Shown here in pieces: positions 1 through 6,217 of a stretch of 6,218 nucleotides of DNA. The notes below the pieces were generated by a model. It searched no databases. It saw nothing but the letters and a program-made list of their open reading frames with translations, and had not been told where the DNA came from. Source of the DNA: Actinomycetota bacterium (GTDB taxonomy: Bacteria > Actinomycetota > UBA4738). The translations under genes were made by a program, and so were the position numbers. Every line of letters starts with the position of its first letter. The stretch's first letter is position 1. The stretch covers positions 1 to 6,218 of the forward strand of contig JACDEY010000075.1 in NCBI GenBank assembly GCA_013816105.1, given 5' to 3'.

Positions 1-885
1 CATCGCGCTTCTTGGATCCCTCGCGCCGAAGCGCTCGGTGACGATCCGAGCCCACATCCGCCGGGCCGCGCGGAACTTCGCCACCTCCTCGAACAGGTTC
101 ATGTGACAGGCGAAGAAGAACGAGAGGCGGGGGGCGAACTCGTCGATCGCGAGGCCGGCGTCGAGCGCGGCTCGGACGTAGGCGATCGCGTCGGCGAGCG
201 TGAACGCGACCTCCTGGACAGCCGTCGCTCCCGCCTCGCGCATGTGATAGCCCGAGATCGAGATGGTGTTCCATCTGGGAATGCGGCTCTGGCAGTAGGC
301 GAAGATGTCCGTGACCAGGCGCATGGAGGGCTCTGGAGGATAGATGTAGGTCCCCCGGGCCGTGTACTCCTTCAGGATGTCGTTCTGGACCGTTCCGCCC
401 AAGCGGTCGCCCGGTATCCCCTGCTCCTCGGCGACCAGCTCGTACAGCAGCAGAAGGATCGCCGCCGTGGCGTTGATGGTCATGGAGGTCGTCGCCTGAT
501 CGAGAGGGATCCCGTCGAGCAGCCGCCGCATGTCGTCGATGGAGTCGATCGCCACGCCGGTCTTCCCGACCTCTCCCTGGGCGCGGGGATGGTCCGAGTC
601 GTACCCCATCTGCGTGGGCAGGTCGAAGGCCACGGACAGCCCCGTCTGGCCGTGCTCGAGAAGGTACCGAAAACGGGCGTTGGTCTGCGCCGCGGTCGCC
701 ATGCCGGCGTACTGGCGCATCGTCCAGAGCCTTCCCCGGTACATCGACCGGTAGATGCCCCGCGTGAACGGCCACTCACCCGGCCAGCCGAGCTCCCTTT
801 CGGGGTCGAACTGCGCCAGGTCCCCCGGCGCGTAGACCGGCCGGATCTCGATCCCCTCGTCCGTAACCCGCCGGGGATCGGTCAT
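1..885 (-). CDS. Methylmalonyl-CoA mutase catalytic chain, N-terminal part (runs off the window edge)
   Basis: Partial gene with 295 codons visible, open to base 1. The product belongs to the adenosylcobalamin-dependent acyl-CoA mutase family, which interconverts (R)-methylmalonyl-CoA and succinyl-CoA in the cytoplasm. The visible part is the substrate-binding TIM barrel: RQYAG at residues 57-61, [17 protein letters not shown] at 82-98, QNDILKEY at 167-174, YPPEPSMR at 182-189, [11 protein letters not shown] at 211-221 and FAPRLSFFF at 250-258. Tyr59, Arg177 and His214 align with Tyr89, Arg207 and His244 of the Propionibacterium enzyme. Isobutyryl-CoA mutases carry Phe and Gln at the first two positions, so methylmalonyl-CoA is the likely substrate. 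The N-terminus is short (about 40 residues before the barrel), as in two-subunit and archaeal-type large chains, so the cobalamin domain may be on a separate protein; the missing C-terminus would decide. The ATG overlaps the hisN stop as ATGA, with GGAG two bases upstream, implying translational coupling. Other names for such genes are mutB or mcmA. Confidence 0.93.
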   Translation of the reverse strand, partial: MTDPRRVTDEGIEIRPVYAPGDLAQFDPERELGWPGEWPFTRGIYRSMYRGRLWTMRQYAGMATAAQTNARFRYLLEHGQTGLSVAFDLPTQMGYDSDHPRAQGEVGKTGVAIDSIDDMRRLLDGIPLDQATTSMTINATAAILLLLYELVAEEQGIPGDRLGGTVQNDILKEYTARGTYIYPPEPSMRLVTDIFAYCQSRIPRWNTISISGYHMREAGATAVQEVAFTLADAIAYVRAALDAGLAIDEFAPRLSFFFACHMNLFEEVAKFRAARRMWARIVTERFGARDPRSAM

Positions 886-1679
886 GGCTCCAAGGCTACC
901 GTCGCGACCTCCTCGGGTGGCGCCGTTCCGACGGTGGCGAGGACGTCTTCGTGCAGACGACCGTTGGTCGAGACCGCGCTGCCCCCCGACGGGGTGGGGG
1001 CGCCCGAGAGATCGGTGAACCGGCCGCCGGCCTCCTCCACGATCACCTTCAGGGCCGCGAGGTCCCACAACGAGACCTGCGGCTCCACGGCCACGTCGGC
1101 CGAGCCCTCGGCCACCAGCACGTGCTGCCAGAAGTCCCCGAACCCGCGGTTCCGCCAGCATCGGCGGGCCAGGGCGAGGAACTGCTCCCCCAGCCCGACG
1201 CGCTCGAAGCCCAGGGCGCCTGTGTAGCAGAGCATCGCGTCCTCGAGCGTTTCGGTCGTGGACACGCGAATGGCCCGGCCGTCGGCGAAGGCGCCACCGC
1301 CACGAGCGGCCCACCAACGCCGGCCCAGGGCCGGTGCGGAGGCAACCCCCGTGACGATCTCCCCCTCGCGTTCGAGCGCGATTAGGGTGGCGAAGACGGG
1401 GATGCCGCGGACGAAGTTCTTCGTGCCGTCGATCGGATCGAGGATCCAGCGGCATGCACCGCCGCCCTGCTCCCCGAACTCCTCGCCGACAACGGCCTCC
1501 CCGGGTCGCTCGGACGAGATGCGATCCCGAAGCGCCGCCTCGACGGCGCGGTCCACCTCGGTGACGGGCGTGAGGTCCAGCTTGGTCTCGACCCGAAGGT
1601 CTGCCGCGCGGAACCGCGTGAGCGTCATCGCGTCGGCCATGTCGGCGAGGTGAAGGGCGAAGGCGAGGTCACTGTCCAT
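882..1679 (-). CDS. hisN: Histidinol-phosphatase, inositol-monophosphatase family (HisN type)
   Basis: Complete 265-residue protein of the Mg2+-dependent, Li+-sensitive phosphatase superfamily. The metal-site signatures are in order: GEEFG (65-69), [12 protein letters not shown] (81-92, with metal-binding Asp81 and Asp84) and WDLAAL (205-210, Asp206). Several stretches recall Corynebacterium HisN more than plain inositol monophosphatases: [13 protein letters not shown] near the start, [11 protein letters not shown] (115-125), [15 protein letters not shown] (178-192) and [13 protein letters not shown] (236-248). HisN removes phosphate from L-histidinol phosphate, the step before histidinol dehydrogenase in cytoplasmic histidine synthesis. 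Length and start agree with the family, which begins shortly before the first helix; no clear Shine-Dalgarno sequence precedes the ATG, but a TAGTCT box lies 7 bases upstream, suggesting a leaderless message. The gene is first of at least two, its TGA overlapping the mutase ATG. Activity on inositol phosphates or other sugar phosphates cannot be excluded; the superfamily assignment is very secure, the HisN assignment fairly so. Confidence 0.88.
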   Translation of the reverse strand: MDSDLAFALHLADMADAMTLTRFRAADLRVETKLDLTPVTEVDRAVEAALRDRISSERPGEAVVGEEFGEQGGGACRWILDPIDGTKNFVRGIPVFATLIALEREGEIVTGVASAPALGRRWWAARGGGAFADGRAIRVSTTETLEDAMLCYTGALGFERVGLGEQFLALARRCWRNRGFGDFWQHVLVAEGSADVAVEPQVSLWDLAALKVIVEEAGGRFTDLSGAPTPSGGSAVSTNGRLHEDVLATVGTAPPEEVATVALEP

Positions 1680-1686
1680 CGATCGG

Positions 1687-1692
1687 AGACTA
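1687..1692 (-). promoter_or_regulatory. Candidate -10 box for leaderless hisN transcription
   Basis: On the minus strand the hexamer TAGTCT (TANNNT type) is followed by seven bases (CCGATCG) and then the hisN ATG. In actinobacteria this spacing places the transcription start on the A of the start codon. No recognisable Shine-Dalgarno sequence precedes this ATG, which fits a leaderless message. No convincing -35 hexamer is visible about 17 bases further upstream. The box is seen; its function is inferred. Confidence 0.45.
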
Positions 1693-1720
1693 TGGCAGCC
1701 GTCGGGCGCGACCGGGCAGT

Positions 1721-1726
1721 TACGCT
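1721..1726 (+). promoter_or_regulatory. Candidate -10 box for leaderless transcription of the propeller gene
   Basis: TACGCT (TANNNT type) is followed by six bases (GGAGTC) and then the GTG start at 1733, so the expected transcription start coincides with the start codon. The GGAG at 1727-1730 could alternatively act as a ribosome binding site, but only two bases separate it from GTG, which is tight. No good -35 hexamer is visible. This box and the hisN box lie within one 53-base divergent region, their predicted start points facing away from each other. Confidence 0.45.
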
Positions 1727-1732
1727 GGAGTC

Positions 1733-2635
1733 GTGGAACTCTGGATCGGCACCAAGGACGGACTCCGCAAGACCCCTGCCGACTCTCCGATCGAGATCGA
1801 GGGAGAAGCGATCACCGCGATCGCCGTCGAGGGAACGGCCCGATGGGCGATCGTCGGGGGTCGCGCTCTCCGTCGTTCCGCCGACGGCGGGGTCTGGGAG
1901 ACCCTTGCCAGCCTTCAGGACCTGCGAGCGAACTGCCTCCTTCCCACCTCCTCCGGCGTGCTGGTCGGGACGTCCGAGGCTCGCCTGATGCGCCACTCCG
2001 GTGGGGCGTTGGAGGTCGTCGAGGGGTTCGGTCGCGTCGCCCATCGAGACGGCTGGTACACGCCGTGGGGCGGGCCGCCGGACGTCCGGTCACTCGCGGG
2101 CAACGCGTCGACCCTGTTCGCGAACGTGCACGTGGGGGGGATTCCCCGCTCGAGGGACGGTGGCGACTCGTGGGAGCCGACCGTCGACATCGATGCCGAC
2201 GTTCATCAGGTCCTGGCGCATGAGGGGTGGGTTCTCGCAGCCGCCGCACGCGGCCTGCTCACCAGCGAGGACGACGGCGAATCCTGGCTTCTCGCTGACG
2301 AAGGGCTGCACGGCTCCTACTGCCGCGCAGTGGCGGTGGCCGGCGACACCGTTCTCCTGAGCGCCTCCACCGGACCCTTCAGCAGGCAGGCCGCCGTCTA
2401 CCGGCGCCCGCTCGGTTCGGACGGCGAGTTCGAGCGTTGCCGGAACGGATTGCCAGAGTGGTTCGGCGAGAACGTCGATACCGCCTGCGTCGTCGCGACG
2501 GGTGAGGCCGCGGCCGTCGGCACCTCCGATGGGTCCGTCTTTCTCTCCGAGGACCGAGGTGGCTCGTGGAGCGCGGTGGCCACCGGCCTCCCGTCGGTCA
2601 CCTGCCTCGCACTCTCTGAGCTGCCCACTTGCTAG
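1733..2635 (+). CDS. Asp-box (BNR-like) beta-propeller protein, function unknown
   Basis: Complete 300-residue protein starting at GTG. Four Asp-box motifs (S-x-D-x-G-x-x-W type) are visible: SADGGVW (49-55), SRDGGDSW (140-147), SEDDGESW (178-185) and SEDRGGSW (272-279). Weaker equivalents at about residues 4-14, 78-95 and 212-237 bring the count to roughly seven sheet-forming units, consistent with one seven-bladed propeller in which the N-terminal strand (ELWIGTKDGL) would close the ring with the last repeat. A Trp/Gly/Pro-rich loop, GWYTPWGGPPDVRS at 107-120, interrupts the repeats and is the best candidate for a functional surface. There is no signal peptide, lipobox or transmembrane segment, so the protein should be cytoplasmic. 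Asp-box folds occur in sialidases, sortilin-type receptors and many uncharacterised bacterial proteins; no sialidase catalytic Arg triad or FRIP motif is evident, so no enzymatic activity is assigned. It lies divergent from hisN and just upstream of the sdh operon, whose candidate promoter overlaps its stop codon. Confidence 0.85.
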   Translation: MELWIGTKDGLRKTPADSPIEIEGEAITAIAVEGTARWAIVGGRALRRSADGGVWETLASLQDLRANCLLPTSSGVLVGTSEARLMRHSGGALEVVEGFGRVAHRDGWYTPWGGPPDVRSLAGNASTLFANVHVGGIPRSRDGGDSWEPTVDIDADVHQVLAHEGWVLAAAARGLLTSEDDGESWLLADEGLHGSYCRAVAVAGDTVLLSASTGPFSRQAAVYRRPLGSDGEFERCRNGLPEWFGENVDTACVVATGEAAAVGTSDGSVFLSEDRGGSWSAVATGLPSVTCLALSELPTC

Positions 2636-2638
2636 ACT
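2630..2638 (+). promoter_or_regulatory. Candidate extended -10 promoter for the sdhCDAB operon
   Basis: TGCTAGACT matches the extended -10 form TGn-TANNNT. Its TAG is the stop codon of the upstream propeller gene. Transcription would start near 2645, giving a leader of about 45-50 bases before sdhC. No clear -35 hexamer is present around 2609-2616, and extended -10 promoters tolerate that. I see no intrinsic terminator between 2636 and 2687, so read-through from the propeller gene is also possible. Confidence 0.35.
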
Positions 2639-2683
2639 TCGCGCCGCCTGACCGACGTGGCCGCTCCGGGGCGCGAGACGATC

Positions 2684-2687
2684 GGAG
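2684..2687 (+). promoter_or_regulatory. Ribosome binding site that decides the sdhC start
   Basis: GGAG sits directly against ATG 2688 (no spacer) but six bases before GTG 2694. The normal 5-9 base spacing therefore favours GTG 2694 as the sdhC start. The next in-frame ATG (2709) has no good purine-rich site at the right distance. Confidence 0.5.
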
Positions 2688-2693
2688 ATGCGC

Positions 2694-3098
2694 GTGGCAC
2701 AGCGACGAATGACGAAGAAGGCGCGGGGATTCGGGAGCCTCTATCGGGGCCGTGAGGGGCAGTGGTCCTGGCTCGCGCACAGGGTCACCGGCGTCGCGAT
2801 CATCCTCTTCCTCTTTGCCCATGTAGTCGACACCGCCATGGTGGGCTGGGGCCCCGGAGCGTACGACCGCGTGGTGGAGGTCTATCACAACCCGATCGTG
2901 AAGCTGCTGGAGCTCGGGCTGGTGGCCGCGGTCATCTACCACGCGCTGAACGGCGTTCGCATCATGGTGATCGACTTCTATCCGAGAGCCAACGACTGGA
3001 ACCGGCAGCTGATCTACGGCACGACGGCCGTCTTCGTGGCGGCCATGATCCCGATCACGTACCTGATTGTGAAGCCGGTCTTCCTGGAGCTCTTCTGA
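2694..3098 (+). CDS. sdhC: Succinate dehydrogenase cytochrome b556 / membrane anchor subunit SdhC
   Basis: Complete subunit of 134 residues from GTG 2694 (136 if ATG 2688 is used). SdhC anchors complex II in the cytoplasmic membrane and helps form the quinone site. After a basic N-terminus comes YRGREGQWSWLAHRVTG; Ser25 and Arg30 in the SWLAHRVTG block correspond to the conserved quinone-site Ser/Arg of SdhC proteins. Three hydrophobic segments lie at about residues 31-50, 68-93 and 108-127. His43 (AHVVD) and His83 (HALNGVR) are candidate heme b ligands. The protein closely resembles the mycobacterial sdhCDAB-type SdhC, including the WSW-xx-HR-TG block and the HALNG motif. It is first in the operon and its TGA shares one base with the sdhD ATG (TGATG). 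The start is the only uncertain point. Confidence 0.93.
   Translation: MAQRRMTKKARGFGSLYRGREGQWSWLAHRVTGVAIILFLFAHVVDTAMVGWGPGAYDRVVEVYHNPIVKLLELGLVAAVIYHALNGVRIMVIDFYPRANDWNRQLIYGTTAVFVAAMIPITYLIVKPVFLELF
3086..3089 (+). promoter_or_regulatory. Ribosome binding site of sdhD
   Basis: GGAG ends eight bases before ATG 3098, inside the last codons of sdhC. It supports the ATG that overlaps the sdhC stop rather than any upstream in-frame start. The reading frame is open far upstream, but that upstream part runs as a shadow through sdhC. Confidence 0.6.
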
Positions 3099-3559
3099 TG
3101 GCGACCGTCACGCGTCGCAGCGGCGTCGAGGACCCACCCGGCCGGGAACCCCGGACGGCGCTCTCGCGAGGGGCGGGTCGCGGGCGGCCCCCAACCGGTG
3201 GGGAGTTCTGGTGGTGGATGTTCATGCGGGTCTCCGGCATGGTGCTCTTCGTCCTGGCCGTCGGCCACGTCCTCATCATGCACGTCGTCGACACGGGCGT
3301 GGACCGCGTCGACTTCCAGTTCGTCGCGGTGCGCTGGGGAAGCCCGTTCTGGAAGACCTGGGACTGGCTCATGCTCGTCCTGTCGCTCGTGCACGGCGTG
3401 AACGGGCTGCGGGTGATCACGCTCGACTACGTCCGTCGGCCCGGGGTTCGCATCGCCCTCAACGGGGTCTTCACCATCACGGGCGCGGTCCTGTTCGCGC
3501 TCGGGACGATCATCGTCTTCACCTTCGACCCCTCGCGCTGGCCCGGCGTGGCGCCCTGA
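3098..3559 (+). CDS. sdhD: Succinate dehydrogenase hydrophobic membrane anchor subunit SdhD
   Basis: Complete 153-residue subunit, the second membrane anchor of complex II. Residues 1-36 form a hydrophilic Arg/Gly/Pro-rich cytoplasmic tail typical of actinobacterial SdhD. The fold then follows: [17 protein letters not shown] with a first membrane helix at about 45-65, a conserved block [19 protein letters not shown] at 71-89, a second helix at about 88-108 containing HGVNGLR (99-105), and a third at about 118-142. His99 is the likely heme b ligand, with His57 a second candidate. Similarity to mycobacterial SdhD is strong across the FMR-SG, RIDF/RVDF-type and WASPFW/WGSPFW-type blocks. It is co-transcribed with sdhC (one-base TGATG overlap, good GGAG site) and is followed by a 37-base gap before sdhA. 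Its central part can be aligned with SdhC. Confidence 0.92.
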   Translation: MATVTRRSGVEDPPGREPRTALSRGAGRGRPPTGGEFWWWMFMRVSGMVLFVLAVGHVLIMHVVDTGVDRVDFQFVAVRWGSPFWKTWDWLMLVLSLVHGVNGLRVITLDYVRRPGVRIALNGVFTITGAVLFALGTIIVFTFDPSRWPGVAP

Positions 3560-3561
3560 GG

Positions 3562-3600
3562 ATGGCATCCTTCGGGGAACACCGCACGCGCCCTCGATGA
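3562..3600 (+). other. Possible 12-codon coupling ORF before sdhA
   Basis: A short frame, ATG at 3562 to TGA at 3598-3600, encodes [12 protein letters not shown]. Its stop overlaps the sdhA start as ATGA. It would fill the gap between sdhD and sdhA and could deliver ribosomes to sdhA, which lacks a well-placed Shine-Dalgarno sequence. Against it, the purines GAGG lie directly against its ATG with no spacer, and a short open frame in GC-rich DNA arises easily by chance. It is recorded as a possible regulatory mini-ORF, not a protein gene. Confidence 0.2.
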
Positions 3601-5333
3601 CCACGCTCCACACGTACGACGCCGTGGTGGTTGGGGCGGGCGGAGCCGGCCTTCGCGCGGCCCTGGAGGCATCTCGAAGCGTCGACACGGCCGTCATCTC
3701 GAAGCTCTATCCCACACGCTCTCACACCGGTACGGCCCAGGGCGGCGTCTGCGCGGCTCTCGGCAACGTGGAGGAGGACTATCCGGAGTGGCACGCGTTC
3801 GACACGGTCAAGGGTGGCGACTATCTGGTCGACCAGCCGGCGGCGCAACTGATGTGCACCGAAGCCGTCGACGCAATCATCGAACTGGAGCACTGGGGCT
3901 TTCCGTTCAATCGGACGCCAGAGGGGAAGATCGATCAGCGCCGCTTCGGAGGCCACACCCGGAACCACGGGGAGGCGGCGGTCCGCCGCGCGTGCTTCGC
4001 GGCAGACCGGACCGGCCACATGATCCTGCAGACCCTCTACCAGCAGTGCATCAAGAACGATGTTCGCTTCTTCAACGAGTTCTACGTCCTCGACCTCCTG
4101 CTCGCCGAGGACGGCCGCTGCGCGGGGGTGGTGGCGTACGAGCTGGCGAACGCCGAGATCCACTTGTTCCGTGCCAAGTCGGTTCTGTTCGCAACGGGCG
4201 GGTACGGGAAGATCTTCAAGGTCACCTCGAACGCGCACACCCTCACCGGGGACGGGCTAGGCGTGTGCTACAGGCGCGGCATCCCCCTCGAGGACATGGA
4301 GATGTTCCAGTTCCATCCCACTGGGATCTACAAGATGGGGATCCTGCTCTCCGAGGCGGTGCGCGGCGAGGGCGGCATCCTCATCAACAGCGAGGGCGAG
4401 CGGTTCATGGAGCGCTACGCGCCGACCGTCAAGGACCTCGCCCCTCGCGACATGGTGAGCCGCGCCATCTACCAGGAGATCAAGGAGGGCCGGGGCATCG
4501 ACGGGAAGGACTTCGTCTTCCTGGACGTGCGCCATCTCGACCCGGAGGTGATCGAGAAGAAGCTGCCGGACGTCACCGAGTTCGCGCGGATCTACCTCGG
4601 CGTCGAGCCCACGACCGAGCCGGTCCCGATCCAGCCCACCGCCCACTACGGGATGGGAGGCATCCCCACCGACCTGGACGGCCGGGTCGTGGTGGGGCCT
4701 GCCGAAGAGCCCATCCCCGGGCTGTACGCCGCGGGTGAGTGCGCATGCGTCTCGGTGCACGGCGCCAATCGCCTCGGCACCAACTCGCTGCTCGACATCG
4801 TCGTCTTCGGGCGCCGGGGCGGCGCGGACATGGCCCGGTACGCGGCCGAGAGCTCGCTTCCCGAGGCTCCGGAGCAACCCGAGCGCCAGACCGTCGGGCT
4901 GCTGCGGGGCCTCCTCGGGGGCACGGGCGGCGATTCGGTGGCCGACATCCGCGCGGAGCTGCAGGAGGAGATGTTCGACCTGGCCGGAGTCGTTCGGCGC
5001 GAGGACGGCCTCCGGAAGATGCAGGGTCTGCTCGGGGGGCTGCACGACCGGTACGGCCGCGTCGCTGTGATGGACAAGGGCCGCGTCTACAACACCGACC
5101 TCATGGAGGCGGTGGAGCTGGGCTTCCTGCTGGACGTCGCCGACACCCTGGTCGCCACGGCGCTCGCGCGAGATGAGAGCCGCGGCGGCCACTATCGGGA
5201 GGACCATCCCCTGCGCGACGACGACTCCTGGCTGCGGCATTCGCTCTCCTACCGCGAGCCGGACGGCTCGGTCCGCCTGGAGTACAAGGACGTCAAGCTC
5301 GGCCCGTACATCCCGATGGAACGCAAGTACTGA
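3597..5333 (+). CDS. sdhA: Succinate dehydrogenase flavoprotein subunit SdhA
   Basis: Complete 578-residue catalytic subunit, close to the usual 580-590. It oxidises succinate to fumarate at a covalently bound FAD on the cytoplasmic face of complex II. The N-terminal dinucleotide fold shows [12 protein letters not shown] (11-22). His43 in [11 protein letters not shown] is the residue that carries covalent FAD. Active-site residues match the family: GGHTRNHGE (118-126), FHPTG with His240, REGG-type loop [15 protein letters not shown] (256-270), LAPRD with Arg284 as the proton-shuttle Arg, PTAHYGMGG with His350, and [12 protein letters not shown] with Arg392. The C-terminal domain ends in YIPMERKY, as in mycobacterial SdhA. 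The start at ATG 3597 has no close Shine-Dalgarno site; GGGGAA lies 17 bases upstream, and no alternative in-frame start exists between it and sdhD. Its TGA shares a base with the ATG at 5333. Fumarate reductase is less likely given the order and anchor type. Confidence 0.97.
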   Translation: MTTLHTYDAVVVGAGGAGLRAALEASRSVDTAVISKLYPTRSHTGTAQGGVCAALGNVEEDYPEWHAFDTVKGGDYLVDQPAAQLMCTEAVDAIIELEHWGFPFNRTPEGKIDQRRFGGHTRNHGEAAVRRACFAADRTGHMILQTLYQQCIKNDVRFFNEFYVLDLLLAEDGRCAGVVAYELANAEIHLFRAKSVLFATGGYGKIFKVTSNAHTLTGDGLGVCYRRGIPLEDMEMFQFHPTGIYKMGILLSEAVRGEGGILINSEGERFMERYAPTVKDLAPRDMVSRAIYQEIKEGRGIDGKDFVFLDVRHLDPEVIEKKLPDVTEFARIYLGVEPTTEPVPIQPTAHYGMGGIPTDLDGRVVVGPAEEPIPGLYAAGECACVSVHGANRLGTNSLLDIVVFGRRGGADMARYAAESSLPEAPEQPERQTVGLLRGLLGGTGGDSVADIRAELQEEMFDLAGVVRREDGLRKMQGLLGGLHDRYGRVAVMDKGRVYNTDLMEAVELGFLLDVADTLVATALARDESRGGHYREDHPLRDDDSWLRHSLSYREPDGSVRLEYKDVKLGPYIPMERKY

Positions 5334-6217
5334 TGAAGGAGGACGACGTCTTGAAGGCTCATGGGGGTGGCGGCGCTTCGTCCGGAGACGACGCCAGCAT
5401 GGCGCAGGGGGAGATCGGCGGACCGGGGGGCTCGGAAACCACCTCGGAGGGGCCACGCGGCTCGGCGGACCCCCGGAACCTCCCCGAGCCGGGCGGTTCG
5501 TCCCAGGTCGGGACCACGGTCCCGCTGACGCTTCGTATCCGCCGCTTCAACCCGGAGGTCGCGGACGATCCGTGGTGGGACGAGTTCACGGTCACCGTCG
5601 AGCCGACAGACCGGTTGCTTGACGCGCTGCACGAGGTCAAGTGGCACCACGACGGGACGCTCGCCCTCCGCCGCTCGTGCGCGCACGGCATCTGCGGCTC
5701 GGACGCGATGCTCATCAACGGCCGGAACGCCCTGGCCTGCAAGGTCCTGGTCAGGGAGGTCGCGCCCAGGGTGACCGTGGAGCCGATCCGAGGGCTTCGG
5801 GTCCTGAAGGACCTCATCGTCGACATGGAGCCCTTCTTCGAGGGCTACCGAGCGGTGATGCCCTACCTGATCAACGACGCCGACCCGGGTAGCCGCGAGC
5901 GGCTGCAGTCGCCGGAGGATCGCGAGCGCTTCGACGACACCACGAAGTGCATCCTGTGCGCGGCCTGCACGACGTCGTGCCCCATCTTCTGGGGCGACGG
6001 GGAGTACATCGGCCCGGCCGCCATCGTGAACGCGCACCGGTTCATATTCGACTCACGCGACGACGCCGCGGAGGAGCGCCTCGACATCCTGTCCGATCGA
6101 GCCGGGGTCTTCCGGTGCCGGACCACTTTCAACTGCACCGAGGCGTGCCCCCGGGGCATCAAGGTCACCAGGGCCATCCAGGAGGTCAAGCGGGCCGTGA
6201 TGTTCCACAAGCTGTAG
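5333..6217 (+). CDS. sdhB: Succinate dehydrogenase iron-sulfur subunit SdhB
   Basis: Complete subunit of 294 residues from ATG 5333 (288 from TTG 5351, 272 from ATG 5399). It passes electrons from FAD in SdhA to the membrane quinone site through three clusters. The N-terminal ferredoxin domain has Cys116, Cys121, Asp124 and Cys136 (RSCAHGICGSD ... LACKV) for [2Fe-2S]; Asp in the third position is also found in E. coli SdhB. The C-terminal domain has Cys206, Cys209, Cys212 and Cys272 for [4Fe-4S], and Cys216, Cys262 and Cys268 for [3Fe-4S]. The PIRGL, MEPFF, CPIFWGDGEYIGPAAIVNAHRFIFDSRD and CPRGIKVT blocks are as in mycobacterial SdhB. Before the fold (which begins near residue 64, PLTLRIRRF) lie about 60 Gly/Ser/Pro/acidic residues, longer than the roughly 20-residue leader of the mycobacterial protein. 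The stop is TAG at 6215-6217, and any terminator lies beyond the window. Confidence 0.96.
   Translation: MKEDDVLKAHGGGGASSGDDASMAQGEIGGPGGSETTSEGPRGSADPRNLPEPGGSSQVGTTVPLTLRIRRFNPEVADDPWWDEFTVTVEPTDRLLDALHEVKWHHDGTLALRRSCAHGICGSDAMLINGRNALACKVLVREVAPRVTVEPIRGLRVLKDLIVDMEPFFEGYRAVMPYLINDADPGSRERLQSPEDRERFDDTTKCILCAACTTSCPIFWGDGEYIGPAAIVNAHRFIFDSRDDAAEERLDILSDRAGVFRCRTTFNCTEACPRGIKVTRAIQEVKRAVMFHKL
5336..5342 (+). promoter_or_regulatory. Strong Shine-Dalgarno site just inside the annotated sdhB start
   Basis: AAGGAGG is the best ribosome binding site in the window. It lies immediately after ATG 5333 and eight bases before an in-frame TTG at 5351. It therefore points to TTG 5351 as a start, or assists re-initiation of ribosomes that have just terminated sdhA at 5333. 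Confidence 0.55.

Noticed and set aside
103..1227. A 374-codon plus-strand open frame across the mutase and hisN genes.
   Set aside because: It spans two conserved minus-strand genes and their junction, and the translation is Arg/Gly/Pro-rich and domain-free. It is a shadow frame.
2134..2140. A run of seven G residues inside the propeller gene, considered as a slippery or phase-variable tract.
   Set aside because: The frame reads cleanly through it with conserved repeat motifs on both sides. A 7-base run in GC-rich DNA is weak evidence for programmed slippage.
2639..2676. A 7-base inverted repeat (TCGCGCC and GGCGCGA) in the sdhC leader.
   Set aside because: The loop is about 24 bases, there is no following U-tract, and such short GC repeats are expected by chance here. 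It is not called as a terminator or riboswitch.
2762..3097. An upstream extension of the SdhD frame, open back to 2762.
   Set aside because: It overlaps sdhC completely and its translation is low-complexity. The GGAG-supported ATG at 3098 gives a protein matching the family's start.
3788..4738. A 316-codon plus-strand frame inside sdhA in another phase.
   Set aside because: The product is an Arg/Gly/His/Pro-rich sequence with no motif. The overlapping SdhA frame carries all catalytic residues.
4257..5456. A 399-codon open frame on the minus strand opposite sdhA and the start of sdhB.
   Set aside because: It lies antisense to a perfectly conserved SdhA. Its product is rich in Arg, His, Val and Leu with no recognisable domain, as expected from GC-rich codon bias on the complementary strand.
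5693..5708. Asp in place of a third Cys in the [2Fe-2S] motif of SdhB (CGSDAM).
   Set aside because: The same Asp ligand occurs in E. coli and mycobacterial SdhB, so it is normal rather than a defect.
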